Source: Nocardia sp. BMG51109
Lineage (GTDB): Bacteria; Actinomycetota; Actinomycetes; Mycobacteriales; Mycobacteriaceae
Direction: 5' to 3'
Length of the DNA stretch: 64,000 nt
Assembly: GCF_000526215.1 (NCBI RefSeq)
Contig: NZ_JAFQ01000004.1
Location: 7,688,001-7,752,000 of the forward strand
This document shows, piece by piece, positions 36,112 to 45,430 of the stretch (positions within the stretch are counted from its first letter, which is position 1; each line of letters opens with the position of its first letter). The notes under the pieces are model-generated. The model ran no database searches. It had not been told where the DNA came from and saw only the letters and a program-made list of their open reading frames with translations. Both the position numbers and the translations under genes were made by a program.

Positions 36112-36165
36112 GAGCCGACGGTAGGAGCCCGCGACGCTGGCCGCGAGACGCTACGCTGACAGATC

Positions 36166-36981
36166 GTGTCGCTAAACGGTCAACCTCCGAATGCCGCGGC
36201 TCCCACCGGCCCCACCGCGATGATGTTCGGCGTGGGCACGCTCCCCGCCGGGTACTGGTTCGAGCCGCATCGGCACCCGCAGCACCAAATCGCTTGGGCC
36301 TCACGAGGAGTCCTGGCCGTGGAGGCCGACGGCGGACAGTGGGTGCTGCCGCCGACCCGGGCCCTCTGGATTCCCGGCGGGCTGGTGCATCGCACCGGCA
36401 CCTCCGACGGCGCGGCCATGCGCGGGATCTTCGTCGAACCGGACCGCTGCCCGGTGCGGTTCGCCGCACCCGCGCTGCTGCGGGTCGGCGGCCTGCTGCA
36501 CGAGCTGTTCGACTACCTCACCGGAGGGAACTACGAAAAAGGCAGCGCCACAGGTGAACTGCACGGTGTCCGCGACACCCTCGACCCGGATCGCCGGCGA
36601 CGGGCCGAGGCGGTGGTGTTCGATCTCCTCGAACCGGTCGAGGTGATCCCCGTGGGCGCGCCGATGCCCACCGACCCCCGGGCGCGAGTCGTCGCCGAGG
36701 CACTGCTGCACAACCCGACCGACGACCGGACGCTCGCGGAATTCGCCCCGCAGGCCGCTGCCGGCCCGCGCACGCTGGCCCGGCTGTTCCTCACAGAAAC
36801 CGGAATCACCTTCGGGCAGTGGCGAACCCAGATACGCTTGGCGGCCTCGTTACCACTATTGGCATCCGGACTCCCACTGGCCCGCATCGCCGACCGAGTC
36901 GGCTACGCCTCCCCCAGCACCTACGTCGCCGCCTTCCGCCGCGCGGTCGGCATCTCACCGGGCCGATACTTCGCTCGCTGA
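36166..36981 (+). CDS. AraC-family transcriptional regulator with cupin sensor
   Basis: A 271-residue regulator. N-terminal cupin domain: GYWFEPHRHPQHQIAWASRGVLAVEADGGQWVLPPTRALWIPGGLVHRTG with three metal-type histidines. C-terminal two-helix-turn-helix domain: LAEFAPQAAAGPRTLARLFLTETGITFGQWRTQIRLAASLPLLASG and IADRVGYASPSTYVAAFRRAVGISPGRYF. Divergent from the methyltransferase gene with a 54-base gap, so it probably regulates that gene. Confidence 0.92.
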   Translation: MSLNGQPPNAAAPTGPTAMMFGVGTLPAGYWFEPHRHPQHQIAWASRGVLAVEADGGQWVLPPTRALWIPGGLVHRTGTSDGAAMRGIFVEPDRCPVRFAAPALLRVGGLLHELFDYLTGGNYEKGSATGELHGVRDTLDPDRRRRAEAVVFDLLEPVEVIPVGAPMPTDPRARVVAEALLHNPTDDRTLAEFAPQAAAGPRTLARLFLTETGITFGQWRTQIRLAASLPLLASGLPLARIADRVGYASPSTYVAAFRRAVGISPGRYFAR

Positions 36982-37197
36982 TGCCCGAGCGTCGCTGCGC
37001 ATCCGACCGTCCCGAGGACACCGCCGACCACCGGAACAGGTACAGCGCGAAGTCCTCGTCGCCACGGCAGCGGCCGTCGTGCGCGAAAATCGCATCATAG
37101 TCCATCGCCGCGTCGGGGACCGGCCGATCCTGTGGGTCCATGTCTCAGAGCAAGGCCACGACCGCGGCGATCGGCGAAGCCACGTTCACCACCCGAA

Positions 37198-38916
37198 CTA
37201 CATCCGGCGCAGCGCCGAGATGCGCTGGGACAGTTGCTCCGTGGTCGCCAGGGCCGTCGGCGGCCCACCGCATTCGCGGCGCAGCTCGCCGTGGATGACG
37301 CCGTGCGGCTTGCCGGTGCGGTGGTGGTGCATGGCGACCAGGCTGTTGAGTTCGCGGCGCAGTTCGCTCAGGCGGTCGGCGGTGGCGACCCGCTCGGCCG
37401 CGGCCGCGGCGCTCGGGCCGGGTTCCGGCGCCGGGGCCGCGGCGGCCTCGCTGCGCTCGCTGATCTGGCGGGTCTGGCGCTCGCGCAGCAGCGCGCGCAT
37501 CTGCTCGGCATCCAGCAGGCCCGGGATGCCGAGGTAATCCGCCTCCTCGTCGCTGCCGACGAACGTCGCGGTGCCGAACGAATCGCCGTCGTAGATCACC
37601 TGATCCAGCTCGGCGTCGGCGGCCAGCGCGACGAACTTGCGCTCCTCCTCGCCCGGCTCGTCCTCCTGCTTGTTGGCCTCGATCAGCAGTTCGTCGTCGA
37701 GGCCGTCCTTCTGCCGATGCGGTTTGCCGATGACGTGATCGCGCTGGATCTCCAGCTGCGCGGCCAGATCCAGCAGCACCGGCACCGACGGCAGGAAGAC
37801 GCTCGCCGTCTCCCCCTGCCTGCGGGCGCGGACGAAGCGGCCGATCGCCTGGGCGAAATACAGCGGCGTCGAGGCGCTGGTGGCGTATACGCCGACGGCC
37901 AGGCGCGGCACGTCCACGCCCTCGGACACCATGCGCACCGCGACCATCCACGGCTCGGTATTCGCCGCGAACTCGCCGATCCGGCCCGACGAGCTGGGAT
38001 CGTCGGACAGCACCACCGTCGGCTTCGTTCCGGAGATGTGCTGCAGCAGCTCGGCGTACTCGCGGGCGCGGTCCTGATCGGTGGCGATCACGAGGCCGCC
38101 CGCATCGGGCATGCCGGTGGCCCGCAGCTGGCGCAGGCGGGTGTCGGCGGCGGTGAGCACCTTCGACATCCAGTCACCGGCCGGGTCCAGCGCGGTGCGC
38201 CAGGCCCGGGCCGTCTGTTCCGCGCTCAGCGGCTCGCCCAGGCGGGCCGAATACTCCTCGCCCGCGCTGTCGCGCCAGTGCGCGTCGCCGGAGTAGGCGA
38301 GGAACACCACCGGACGCACCACGCCGTCGGCCAGCGCCTCCGAGTAGCCGTAGGAGTAGTCGGCGCTGGAGCGCGGGAAACCGGATTCGTCGGGCTCGTA
38401 GGTGACGAACGGGATCGGCGAATCGTCGCTGCGGAACGGAGTACCGGTCAGCGCCAGCCGGCGGGTCGCGTCGTCGAATGCCTCGGCGACCGCGTCGCCC
38501 CAGCTCTTCGCATCGCCGGCGTGGTGGATCTCGTCCAGGATCACCAGCGTGCGGCGGTTCTCGGTGCGCACCCGATGCTTGAACGGATGCGAGGCGACCT
38601 GGGCGTAGGTGACGGCCACGCCGTGGTAGTCGCCGGACGTGCCGCCCGTGGAATTGGAGAAGTTGGAGTCCAGCGCGATCCCGGCGTAGGACGCCGCGGC
38701 AGCCCACTGGTGCTTGAGGTGCTCCGTCGGCGCGACGACCGTGATCTGATCGACCGTGCGGTCGGCCAGCAGCTCCGAGGCGAGCCGCAGCGCGAACGTC
38801 GTCTTACCGGCGCCCGGCGTCGCCACCGTGAGGAAATCGCGTGGCTGCGACGTCAGGTATTTGGTGAGAGCCCTGCGCTGCCATGCACGTAACGAACCAG
38901 CACCACCCGAAGTCAC
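37198..38916 (-). CDS. DEAD/DEAH-box helicase of the superfamily 2 type
   Basis: A 572-residue ATPase: SLRAWQRRALTKYLTSQPRDFLTVATPGAGKTTFALRLASELL (Walker A), VVAPTEHLKHQW, TLVILDEIHHAGDAKSWGDAV (Walker B), ALTGTPFRSDD, GLVIATDQDRAREYAELL, VRMVSEGVDVPRLAVGVYATSASTPLYFAQAIGRFVRAR (motifs V-VI), and a 170-residue C-terminal region ending in a possible coiled coil (ADRLSELRRELNSLVAMHHHRTGKPHGVIHGELRRECG). The latter ending, with a Gly-Lys-Pro-His-Gly-x-Ile-His segment, is a known actinobacterial DNA-repair-helicase tail. GTG at 38916 (VTSGGAGSL) matches homologues; the frame runs open to 39144 without coding character. Confidence 0.9.
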   Translation of the reverse strand: MTSGGAGSLRAWQRRALTKYLTSQPRDFLTVATPGAGKTTFALRLASELLADRTVDQITVVAPTEHLKHQWAAAASYAGIALDSNFSNSTGGTSGDYHGVAVTYAQVASHPFKHRVRTENRRTLVILDEIHHAGDAKSWGDAVAEAFDDATRRLALTGTPFRSDDSPIPFVTYEPDESGFPRSSADYSYGYSEALADGVVRPVVFLAYSGDAHWRDSAGEEYSARLGEPLSAEQTARAWRTALDPAGDWMSKVLTAADTRLRQLRATGMPDAGGLVIATDQDRAREYAELLQHISGTKPTVVLSDDPSSSGRIGEFAANTEPWMVAVRMVSEGVDVPRLAVGVYATSASTPLYFAQAIGRFVRARRQGETASVFLPSVPVLLDLAAQLEIQRDHVIGKPHRQKDGLDDELLIEANKQEDEPGEEERKFVALAADAELDQVIYDGDSFGTATFVGSDEEADYLGIPGLLDAEQMRALLRERQTRQISERSEAAAAPAPEPGPSAAAAAERVATADRLSELRRELNSLVAMHHHRTGKPHGVIHGELRRECGGPPTALATTEQLSQRISALRRM

Positions 38917-39204
38917 TCCACAGAGGTTAGCGACCCCCACCGACACCAAGCCAATCCGACGCGCGCTCGGCTTCGACCGCCCGGCGGATTCGCCGATCGC
39001 GCCCGGCCGATCACGCCGGCTGCGGAAGGGGTTGTGCCACCTGCTTTCTCCCTCGGCGGCTCGGCCGGCGCGCCATCGGCCGCCGACGGCGCCACGCCCG
39101 GTCCCGGGGATATGTGAGATGGCCCACCGCTCCGGACGGCACACGCGACACGTTCTCCAGCCATTTGCCTATACGGCACGGCCGTGGGCGATGCTGTAGG
39201 CACG

Positions 39205-40278
39205 ATGAATGCGCACGACGGACCTGCCGCCCGCCGCGCCGCAGCCGGTCCGGTTGCGGCGGTTCGTCGTCGCATCGGGCACGCGCTGCACCGGACCTGG
39301 CAGGTCATCGCGCGTGTCGCGGTGAAGGCGTGGAACGATTCGATCTTCGCCAAGTCCGCCGCGGCCGCGTTCTGGCAGACGCTGTCGCTGGCGCCGCTGC
39401 TGCTGGGGCTGCTCGGCAGCCTCGGCTATGTCGGCGGGTGGTTCGGGCCCGACACGGTGGAGATCGTCGAGAGCAAGATCATCAGTTTCAGCCGGAACCT
39501 GTTCAGCTCGACCGTGGTGGACGACCTGATCGCCCCGACCGTCGCCGATGTGCTCGGGCGCGGGCGCGGCGCCGTGGTGTCGTTCGGGTTCGTGCTGTCG
39601 CTGTGGGCCGGTTCGTCGGCGATGGCGACCTTCGTCGATTCCATCGTGAGCGCCCACGACCAGCAGGACGCCCGCCACCCGGTCTGGCAGCGCATCTTCG
39701 CGCTGCTGCTGTACGTGCTGTTCCTGGTGGTCGCGGTGTTCGTGCTGCCGCTCGTGGCGCTGGGCCCGACCCTCATCGGCCGGGTGCTGCCCGATAGCTG
39801 GCGTGAGCCCGGGTTACAGCTGCTCGACGGCTTCTACTACCCGGCCACGGCGCTGTTGCTGATCGTCGGGCTGACCACGCTGTACAAACTCGCCCTGCAC
39901 CGGACGCTGCCGTGGCACCGCCTGTTCGGCGGCGCGCTGGTGGCGGGCCTGTTCTTCATGGCCGCCAGCGAAATCCTGCGGCGCTACCTGGCCTGGATCA
40001 CCCGCGCCGGGATCAGCTACGGCGCGCTGGCCACCCCGATCGCCTTCCTGCTGTTCACCTTCTTCCTCGGCTTCGCGGTGATTCTCGGGGCGGAGTTCAA
40101 CGCCACCGTGCAGGAGTTCTGGCCGGCCCGCACCACCCGGTTCGAACAGCTGCGGCGCTGGCTCGGCAAACAGATGCGCAACAACGGTCCGGCGCCGGGA
40201 GACGACACTCCGCCGACGGCATCACCGAAGAAACCGGCGCGCACGGACCGGACGCAGACCCTGCGCATCATTCCGTAG
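39205..40278 (+). CDS. YihY/BrkB-family inner-membrane protein
   Basis: A 357-residue protein with about six membrane segments: VKAWNDSIFAKSAAAAFWQTLSLAPLLLGLLGSLGYVGG, FGFVLSLWAGSSAMATFVDSIVSAHD, LLLYVLFLVVAVFVLPLVALGPTLIG, GFYYPATALLLIVGLTTLYKLAL, WHRLFGGALVAGLFFMAASEILRRYL, YGALATPIAFLLFTFFLGFAVILGAEFNA. These match the YihY/BrkB family (formerly annotated as ribonuclease BN), of unknown transport function. ATG at 39205 (MNAHDGP). Confidence 0.92.
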   Translation: MNAHDGPAARRAAAGPVAAVRRRIGHALHRTWQVIARVAVKAWNDSIFAKSAAAAFWQTLSLAPLLLGLLGSLGYVGGWFGPDTVEIVESKIISFSRNLFSSTVVDDLIAPTVADVLGRGRGAVVSFGFVLSLWAGSSAMATFVDSIVSAHDQQDARHPVWQRIFALLLYVLFLVVAVFVLPLVALGPTLIGRVLPDSWREPGLQLLDGFYYPATALLLIVGLTTLYKLALHRTLPWHRLFGGALVAGLFFMAASEILRRYLAWITRAGISYGALATPIAFLLFTFFLGFAVILGAEFNATVQEFWPARTTRFEQLRRWLGKQMRNNGPAPGDDTPPTASPKKPARTDRTQTLRIIP

Positions 40279-40614
40279 CAGACGAGGAACGCCACGTTCG
40301 GCACCGCCGCGTCCGCCAGGTGTCGTCGCATGTCACTGCCCGAGGAGCGGGCGTCTTCCGGGGACTGTCGAGCCGGCGGGCACGTCTCGATCAGGCGGCC
40401 CTGACCGCCGTCTTCACCGACACGCTCCGCGGCCTCGTCCGCAAGTAGGCGGTGCACCCGCTCGCGGCGTGCGGGCCGCCAGCCACAGCACGGCCGGGAC
40501 ACCGGCCCATTCGATCACCGGAAGGCGAATCGGATGGGGGCGCGGTGAAACCGGCGAACCGATCGACCGCCGCACGACACCCCACACTCCTGTCCCTCGA
40601 CGGAAGGTTCTACC
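40279..40614. other. 336-base intergenic region
   Basis: No supported gene. It precedes the sulfatase pseudogene and contains its likely ribosome-binding site GACGGAAGG at about 40600. Confidence 0.5.
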
Positions 40615-42152
40615 GTGGCCCCCACCGCTCCTCGAACCCCGGATCCGCATCCCAGCCGGCGGCGGATCCTGTCCATGATGGCCGCCGCACCGATCGTTCC
40701 GTCTGTCGGTGCGCTGAGTTCCGCACCGGCGGGCGCCGCCCCGGCGGACCGCCCGAACATCCTGGTCATCATGACCGATCAGGAACGCGCCGACGTCGTA
40801 CTGCCGCAAGGTTTCACCCTGCCCGCGCGGGCCAGGATCGAGGGTGGCGGGTGCGGTTCGCCATGCATCACACGCCGACCGCGCCGTGCACGCCGGCCCG
40901 CTCGACGTTCTTCACGGGGCTGCACGCGCCGGACAGCCGGATGACCGACAACGTCAAGGGCAACGATCCGATGGGGCAGTTGCTCGGCGGAATGAGCACG
41001 GCGAGCGCCGATCTCGACACCGCGATACCCACGCTCGGCACCGTGCTGAAGAAGTCCGGCTATCGCACCGCCTACATCGGCAAGTGGCACCTGTCCGATC
41101 CCGTCGGCCCCGACCCGACGGCGTTGTCGGGCTATGGATTCGACGAGGCGTACGACATTCTGTCCGGCGGCGGCCCGAACGAGGGGCTGCAGGAGGACCC
41201 CGGCGTGGTCGATCATGCCGTCGACTGGCTGGGCCGCAACGGCACCGGTCCCGATCCGTGGCTGTGTGTGGTCAGCATGGTCAACCCGCACGACATGATG
41301 TACTGCCCGCGGTTCTACCGGCTCGACGCCGTTCCCGACTACGGCGCCGACGTCCCCCCGAACTTCGAATCCGACCTGTCGACCAAGCCGCGGGTACAGA
41401 GCGTGTGGCGGACCATGAACGAGGCCGTCGGCGGCGTCATGCCCAACGAGGTGAACTCCGCACTCGGACAACAACAATGGCGGCAGTGAGGCAACTGGTA
41501 TCTCGAATTGCTGCGCCACACCGACGAATTGATGGCCCGGGTGCTCGACGCCCTGGACGGCAGCGCGGCCGCGGGCAACACCGTCGTCGTCAAGGTCGCC
41601 GACCACGGCGAACTCGGTGGCGCGCACGGGCTTCGGCAGGAGGGCGCGATGATCTACCGCGAGAACAACCGCGTCCCCCTCGCCATCGCCGACCCACGCA
41701 ACCCCGCCACCCACAGCACCACGGTCACCGGCCTGACCAGCCACATCGATATCGTCCCCACGCTGGCCGCCCTCGCCGGCACCGACCTTCTCGGCCCGGT
41801 CGCCGGCCGCGACCTGAGCCCGCTGCTGTCCGCCCCCGGCGGCAGCGTCCGCGACGCCCTCCTGCTCACCTCGGACGCCAAATCCAGCGGCGGCCAGAGC
41901 CCCGGCGTCAGATACTGCCTGCGCGGCGCCATCACACCCCGCTACAGCTTCGCCCGCTATTCCACCCCCGACTCCCTCGACGGGCCCCGCACCGAATTCG
42001 ACTACGAACTCTACGACCGCCAGGAAGACCCGCTGGAACTACACAACCTCGCCCACAACGGCGGCGCCGCTCCCCTGGTCGACGAACTCAACGGCCTCGT
42101 CGACGCCCTGACAGCCGACCAGCTCCATCCCACCGGCCCGGGACGGCGCTGA
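40615..42152 (+). pseudogene. Sulfatase pseudogene (one frameshift, one nonsense codon)
   Basis: An alkaline-phosphatase-superfamily sulfatase of about 510 residues in its intact form. The GTG at 40615 starts a Tat signal (SRRRILSMMAAAPIVPSVGALSSAPAGA) and ADRPNILVIMTDQERADV, the first metal site. At about 40848 the coding frame moves by one base in GGCGGGTGCGG, after which comes FAMHHTPTAPCTPARSTFFTGLHAP with the formylglycine Cys of C-x-P-x-R, GYRTAYIGKWHLSDP and later metal residues. An in-frame TGA at 41487-41489 interrupts WRQ-GNWYLELLRHTDELM, and the frame then continues to 42152 through VADHGELGGAHG and YDRQEDPLELHNLAHN. Both disruptions must be repaired for function. Confidence 0.85.
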
Positions 42153-42473
42153 AGCAGCGGAACCACTGCACGCCGTTGCACCGGTCCTCTCCCCCGCGTT
42201 GCGGTCCTCCGATCCTCGAGCCGGCCGATGCCGCGCGTCCGGGATTTCGGTACGTAACCGGTTCGGGTCGACGTTCGGGCCGGGACGCTCCGACGTCGTC
42301 GGTCGGCCGGGTTCACCCGAACCGGTAGGCGGGTGCGTCGACCGCCCGGCGTGCTCGGCGTTCGACGGCCATCCGAACCCGGTCCGGCAGCGCGGCACTC
42401 CGCATGCTCGCGTCCGGAATTCACGCCGCACCAACATCGCTCGGAACGATCCCAGGAAATCGGACGGCGTCGG
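42153..42473. other. 321-base region between convergent genes
   Basis: No gene or clear terminator hairpin recognised. Confidence 0.45.
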
Positions 42474-43277
42474 CTACGCACCGAGGCCACGGATCTCGGC
42501 GGCGAGTTCATCCGCCAGTTCGGGGGTGGCGGCGACCACACCGGACCAGCGGCGGCTGAGGTCCGGATCTATTTCGACGGGGCGGCCGAAGGCGTCGATC
42601 ACCGCGCCGCCCGCCGCGGGGACAAGGACGGCCGCGGCGGCGATATCCATGATGCGGTGGGTGTCGGAGCCGGCGTCGGCGAAGGCGTCGGTGGAACCCT
42701 GGGCGACGAGTGCGGCCTCGAGGCAGCTGCTCGACAGGATGCGCACCCGGGAAGCCCGGCGGACGACCCGCAGCCACGCCTCCTCGTTCTCCCGGTGCGG
42801 GCGCAGCAGGCTCACCGCCGCGCCGTCGAGACGACGGCGGCCGGTCGTGCGCCAGGGCACCGGCTCGCCGGTCTCGGCGTGCCAGCTGCGGCCCGTGTCG
42901 AGCCAGGTGGTCAGCGACTCGGTCGCCTTGCCGTCGATCGCCACCACCCCGGCGAATGCCGAAAACGGTACCTCGGCAACGGCATTCGCGGTGCCGTCGA
43001 CCGGGTCGACCACCAGCGTGACGGCGGAGCCGTTGTCCACCACGCCGATCTCCTCGGTGATCAGGTTGACCCGCGCGGCGGCGGCCGCGTCCGCGACGGC
43101 CGAATCGACCAGCAGGTCCAGCCGGGTGGTCGGGGTGCCGTCGGCGCCCATCGCCACCTTCTCCGCGAGTTCGGCGCGAGCGTACCGGGCCCGGGCGTCG
43201 TGGAATGCCGCCGCCGCGGCGCGGGCCACGGCCGCCAGCGCCGGGTGGGTCCCCTCCGGAATCTCGATGTCGGTCAC
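42474..43277 (-). CDS. Inositol-monophosphatase-like phosphatase next to the C-P lyase operon
   Basis: A 267-residue Mg2+-dependent phosphatase: HPALAAVARAAAAAFHDAR, GADGTPTTRLDLLVDSAV, LITEEIG, LVVDPVDGTANAV, SSSCLEAALVAQGSTDAFAD and HRIMDIAAAAVLVPAAGG. The EE, DPxDGT and second Asp positions are intact; the usual WD is MD. GTG at 43277 lies six bases after GGGGAGG. It is the last minus-strand gene after phnM, 232 bases downstream, so it may be transcribed with the phn operon or alone. Members act on inositol, fructose, 3'-phosphoadenosine or other sugar phosphates. Confidence 0.85.
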   Translation of the reverse strand: MTDIEIPEGTHPALAAVARAAAAAFHDARARYARAELAEKVAMGADGTPTTRLDLLVDSAVADAAAAARVNLITEEIGVVDNGSAVTLVVDPVDGTANAVAEVPFSAFAGVVAIDGKATESLTTWLDTGRSWHAETGEPVPWRTTGRRRLDGAAVSLLRPHRENEEAWLRVVRRASRVRILSSSCLEAALVAQGSTDAFADAGSDTHRIMDIAAAAVLVPAAGGAVIDAFGRPVEIDPDLSRRWSGVVAATPELADELAAEIRGLGA

Positions 43278-43509
43278 CGCATACCTCCCCGCCCGCAGGA
43301 CCACAGCGACTCGGCGAGAGCCGAATCCGCCCAGGGTCCCGCCGATCGGATGCGGCAGACATGGCTCGTCCACAGGCGGCGGCCGGTCCGGTTGTGGCGA
43401 ACCCCGGGCGTGACCGACGCCGTCACCACCGATCCTCCGCAACCCGGCAGCGGCACGAATTCACCAGTGCCCAAGAGTGTTTCGGGTGCGACTGGAATCC
43501 CCTCTCCGA

Positions 43510-44694
43510 TCATCGGTGGCCTCCCACCGACAGCACCGACCGCACGACGGGCCACGGCGCACGTGCCTCCGCGAGCACGAGATCGGCCCGCAAACCCGGT
43601 GCGAGGCGGCCGCGGTCGGCCAGTCCGGCGACCTCCGCTGGCCCGCTGGTGACCAGCCCCACGGCGGCCGGCAGGGTCGCCAGTCCCTCCGCGACCAGCA
43701 GCATCGCGGCCGCGAGCAGGCCGGACGGCAGGTAGTCCGACGCCACCGCCGTCACCAGCCCCTGGCGCACGAGATCCCGCCCGGAGGCGTTCCCGTTGTG
43801 CGAGCCCCCGCGCAGGATGTTGGGCGCGCCCATCACGACCGGCAGGCGGCGCTCGCGCGCGGCGCGGGCCGCCTCCACCGTGGTCGGGAATTCGGCGATG
43901 GTGCCACCGCGGCCGACGAGCTCGGCGATTTCCTCGGCCGAGCTGGGATCGTGGCCCAGCAGCCGGATCCGCTCAGCGCGGGCGCCGAGCCAGCGCAGCG
44001 ACTGCTCGCGCACGCCGAGCATGCGGTCGCGGTCGGCGATGAGCTGGTCGACGTGGTCGCGCGCCTCGGCCGCGGACATCCCCCGGCGCCCGGCCAGGTA
44101 GCGCTCGTAGTAGGCGCGGTCGGCGTACTGGCCCTGTCCCGGCGTGTGGTCCTCGTGCGACACCAGCGCGCCGTCGGGCACGCGGTCGAGCCGATCCTGT
44201 AGCGCGGCAAGCCCTTCCGCGCTGCGCACGTCGAGGCGGTACAGGATCCGGTGGTCGATGAGACCGCCGCGGTGGGAGTCGACCGCCCCGCACACCGTCC
44301 TCGCCTGCTGGACGGTGCGCGGCATGCCGCGGCCGTGGCTCTCCTCGAATCCGACGCCGTGGAAAACCGTCGTCACGCCCGCCGCGCGCAGCTTGCCCTC
44401 GAACGACAGCATGGCGAACTCGACCGGAAGTTCGGCGCCCGGCCGCGGCAGCCGCTCGTTCTCGAGGCCGTCGCTGTGCGTGTCGACCAGCCCGGGCAGG
44501 CACAGCAGGCCCTGGCCGTCCACGTCGGCGGCGGAACCCGCCGGATGCGGGTCGACCGCGGCAATGCGGTTGTCGCGGACCACGATTCGCGCGTCCTCGA
44601 GAATGCGGTCGGACAGTACGGCCCGCACGTGGCCGAGCACGTAGTCCGCCGGCGGTGCGGCGAGCGTCCAGGGGGTGGCGATCGCGGTGCTCAT
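43510..44694 (-). CDS. phnM: Alpha-D-ribose 1-methylphosphonate 5-triphosphate diphosphatase PhnM
   Basis: Amidohydrolase-fold enzyme that removes pyrophosphate from alkylphosphonate ribose triphosphate, giving the C-P lyase substrate. A 394-residue protein: LCLPGLVDTHSDGLENERLPRPG with the metal DTHxD, AAGVTTVFHGVGFEESHGRG, DHRILYRLDVRSAEGL, ALVSHEDHTPGQGQY, FPTTVEAARAARERRLPVVMGAPNILRGGSHNGN and VASDYLPSGLLAAAMLL. All metal and substrate motifs match PhnM. The ATG overlaps the phnL stop in ATGA. Confidence 0.96.
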   Translation of the reverse strand: MSTAIATPWTLAAPPADYVLGHVRAVLSDRILEDARIVVRDNRIAAVDPHPAGSAADVDGQGLLCLPGLVDTHSDGLENERLPRPGAELPVEFAMLSFEGKLRAAGVTTVFHGVGFEESHGRGMPRTVQQARTVCGAVDSHRGGLIDHRILYRLDVRSAEGLAALQDRLDRVPDGALVSHEDHTPGQGQYADRAYYERYLAGRRGMSAAEARDHVDQLIADRDRMLGVREQSLRWLGARAERIRLLGHDPSSAEEIAELVGRGGTIAEFPTTVEAARAARERRLPVVMGAPNILRGGSHNGNASGRDLVRQGLVTAVASDYLPSGLLAAAMLLVAEGLATLPAAVGLVTSGPAEVAGLADRGRLAPGLRADLVLAEARAPWPVVRSVLSVGGHR

Positions 44695-45425
44695 GCGACA
44701 CCCGCCAGCAGCTCGGCCGGGCTGCCCGACCTGTCGACCACGCCGCCCGACATCAGCACGACCCGGCCGGCGAGCCGGTGCATGGCGTCGAGGTCGTGGA
44801 ATACGGCGAGCACGGCAACCCCTTGTGCGGTCAGCGAATCGATGAGTTCGAGGGCGGCCTCCCGGTTCGCCGGGTCGAGCGCCGACACCGGCTCGTCGAG
44901 CAGCAGCAGCCGCGGCGGGCGGACGGTGCCCGCGGCCAGGTTCACCCGCTGCCGCTCTCCGCCCGACAGCACCCCGCAGTCGATGTCCCACAGCGCCTCG
45001 TCGAGGTTCAGCCGCCGCAGCGAGGCCGCCGCGGCGTCCTTGGCCGCCGCGCGATCGAGGCCGCGGCGGCGGGCGGCCGCCGCCACGACCTCCCACGGTC
45101 CGGTCCGGGGCGGCGCCGAAAGGAATTGCGACACATAGCCGATCTCGCGGCCGCGCAGCCGCGCCATCGCCCGGTCGGCCAGGCCCGTCAGCTCCACCGG
45201 TGCCTCGCCGGTGTGCAGCCGGACCTCGCCGGCGTCGGGCAGATAGGTGCGGTAGACGCAGCGCAGCAGCGACGACTTGCCGGCACCGCTGGGACCGGCG
45301 AGCGCGATGTGCTCACCGGCCCGCACGTCCAGATCGACGCCGCGTAGCGATTCGACGGTCCGGCCGTCGATGGTGTGCAGGACGAACGTCTTGCGCAGTC
45401 CCCGCACGGTCAAAACGGGCTCCAT
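44691..45425 (-). CDS. phnL: C-P lyase ABC-type subunit PhnL
   Basis: A 244-residue ATP-binding protein of the C-P lyase machinery, non-transporting. Motifs: LRKTFVLHTIDGRTVESLRGVDLDVRAGEHIALAGPSGAGKSSLLRCVYRTYLPDAG (Walker A), IGYVSQFLSAPPRTGPWEVV Q-loop block, LSGGERQRVNLA signature, LLLLDEPVSALD Walker B and AVFHDLDAM H-switch. ATG at 45425 follows AGGAGGTGA and starts 5 bases after the phnJK stop. Confidence 0.95.
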   Translation of the reverse strand: MEPVLTVRGLRKTFVLHTIDGRTVESLRGVDLDVRAGEHIALAGPSGAGKSSLLRCVYRTYLPDAGEVRLHTGEAPVELTGLADRAMARLRGREIGYVSQFLSAPPRTGPWEVVAAAARRRGLDRAAAKDAAAASLRRLNLDEALWDIDCGVLSGGERQRVNLAAGTVRPPRLLLLDEPVSALDPANREAALELIDSLTAQGVAVLAVFHDLDAMHRLAGRVVLMSGGVVDRSGSPAELLAGVA

Positions 45426-45430
45426 GGGTG

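Noticed and set aside
36982..37141. Minus-strand fragment MDPQDRPVPDAAMDYDAIFAHDGRC..DEDFALYLFRW
   Set aside because: Composition looks coding for about 45 residues but it then runs antisense into the AraC gene with no stop and no family match. It may be a gene remnant; too little to call.
40017..40502. Minus-strand frame reading MRRHLADAAVPNVAFLVCYGMMRR after the YihY gene
   Set aside because: Only about 30 residues look plausible and the rest overlaps the end of the YihY gene in antisense; no start signal.
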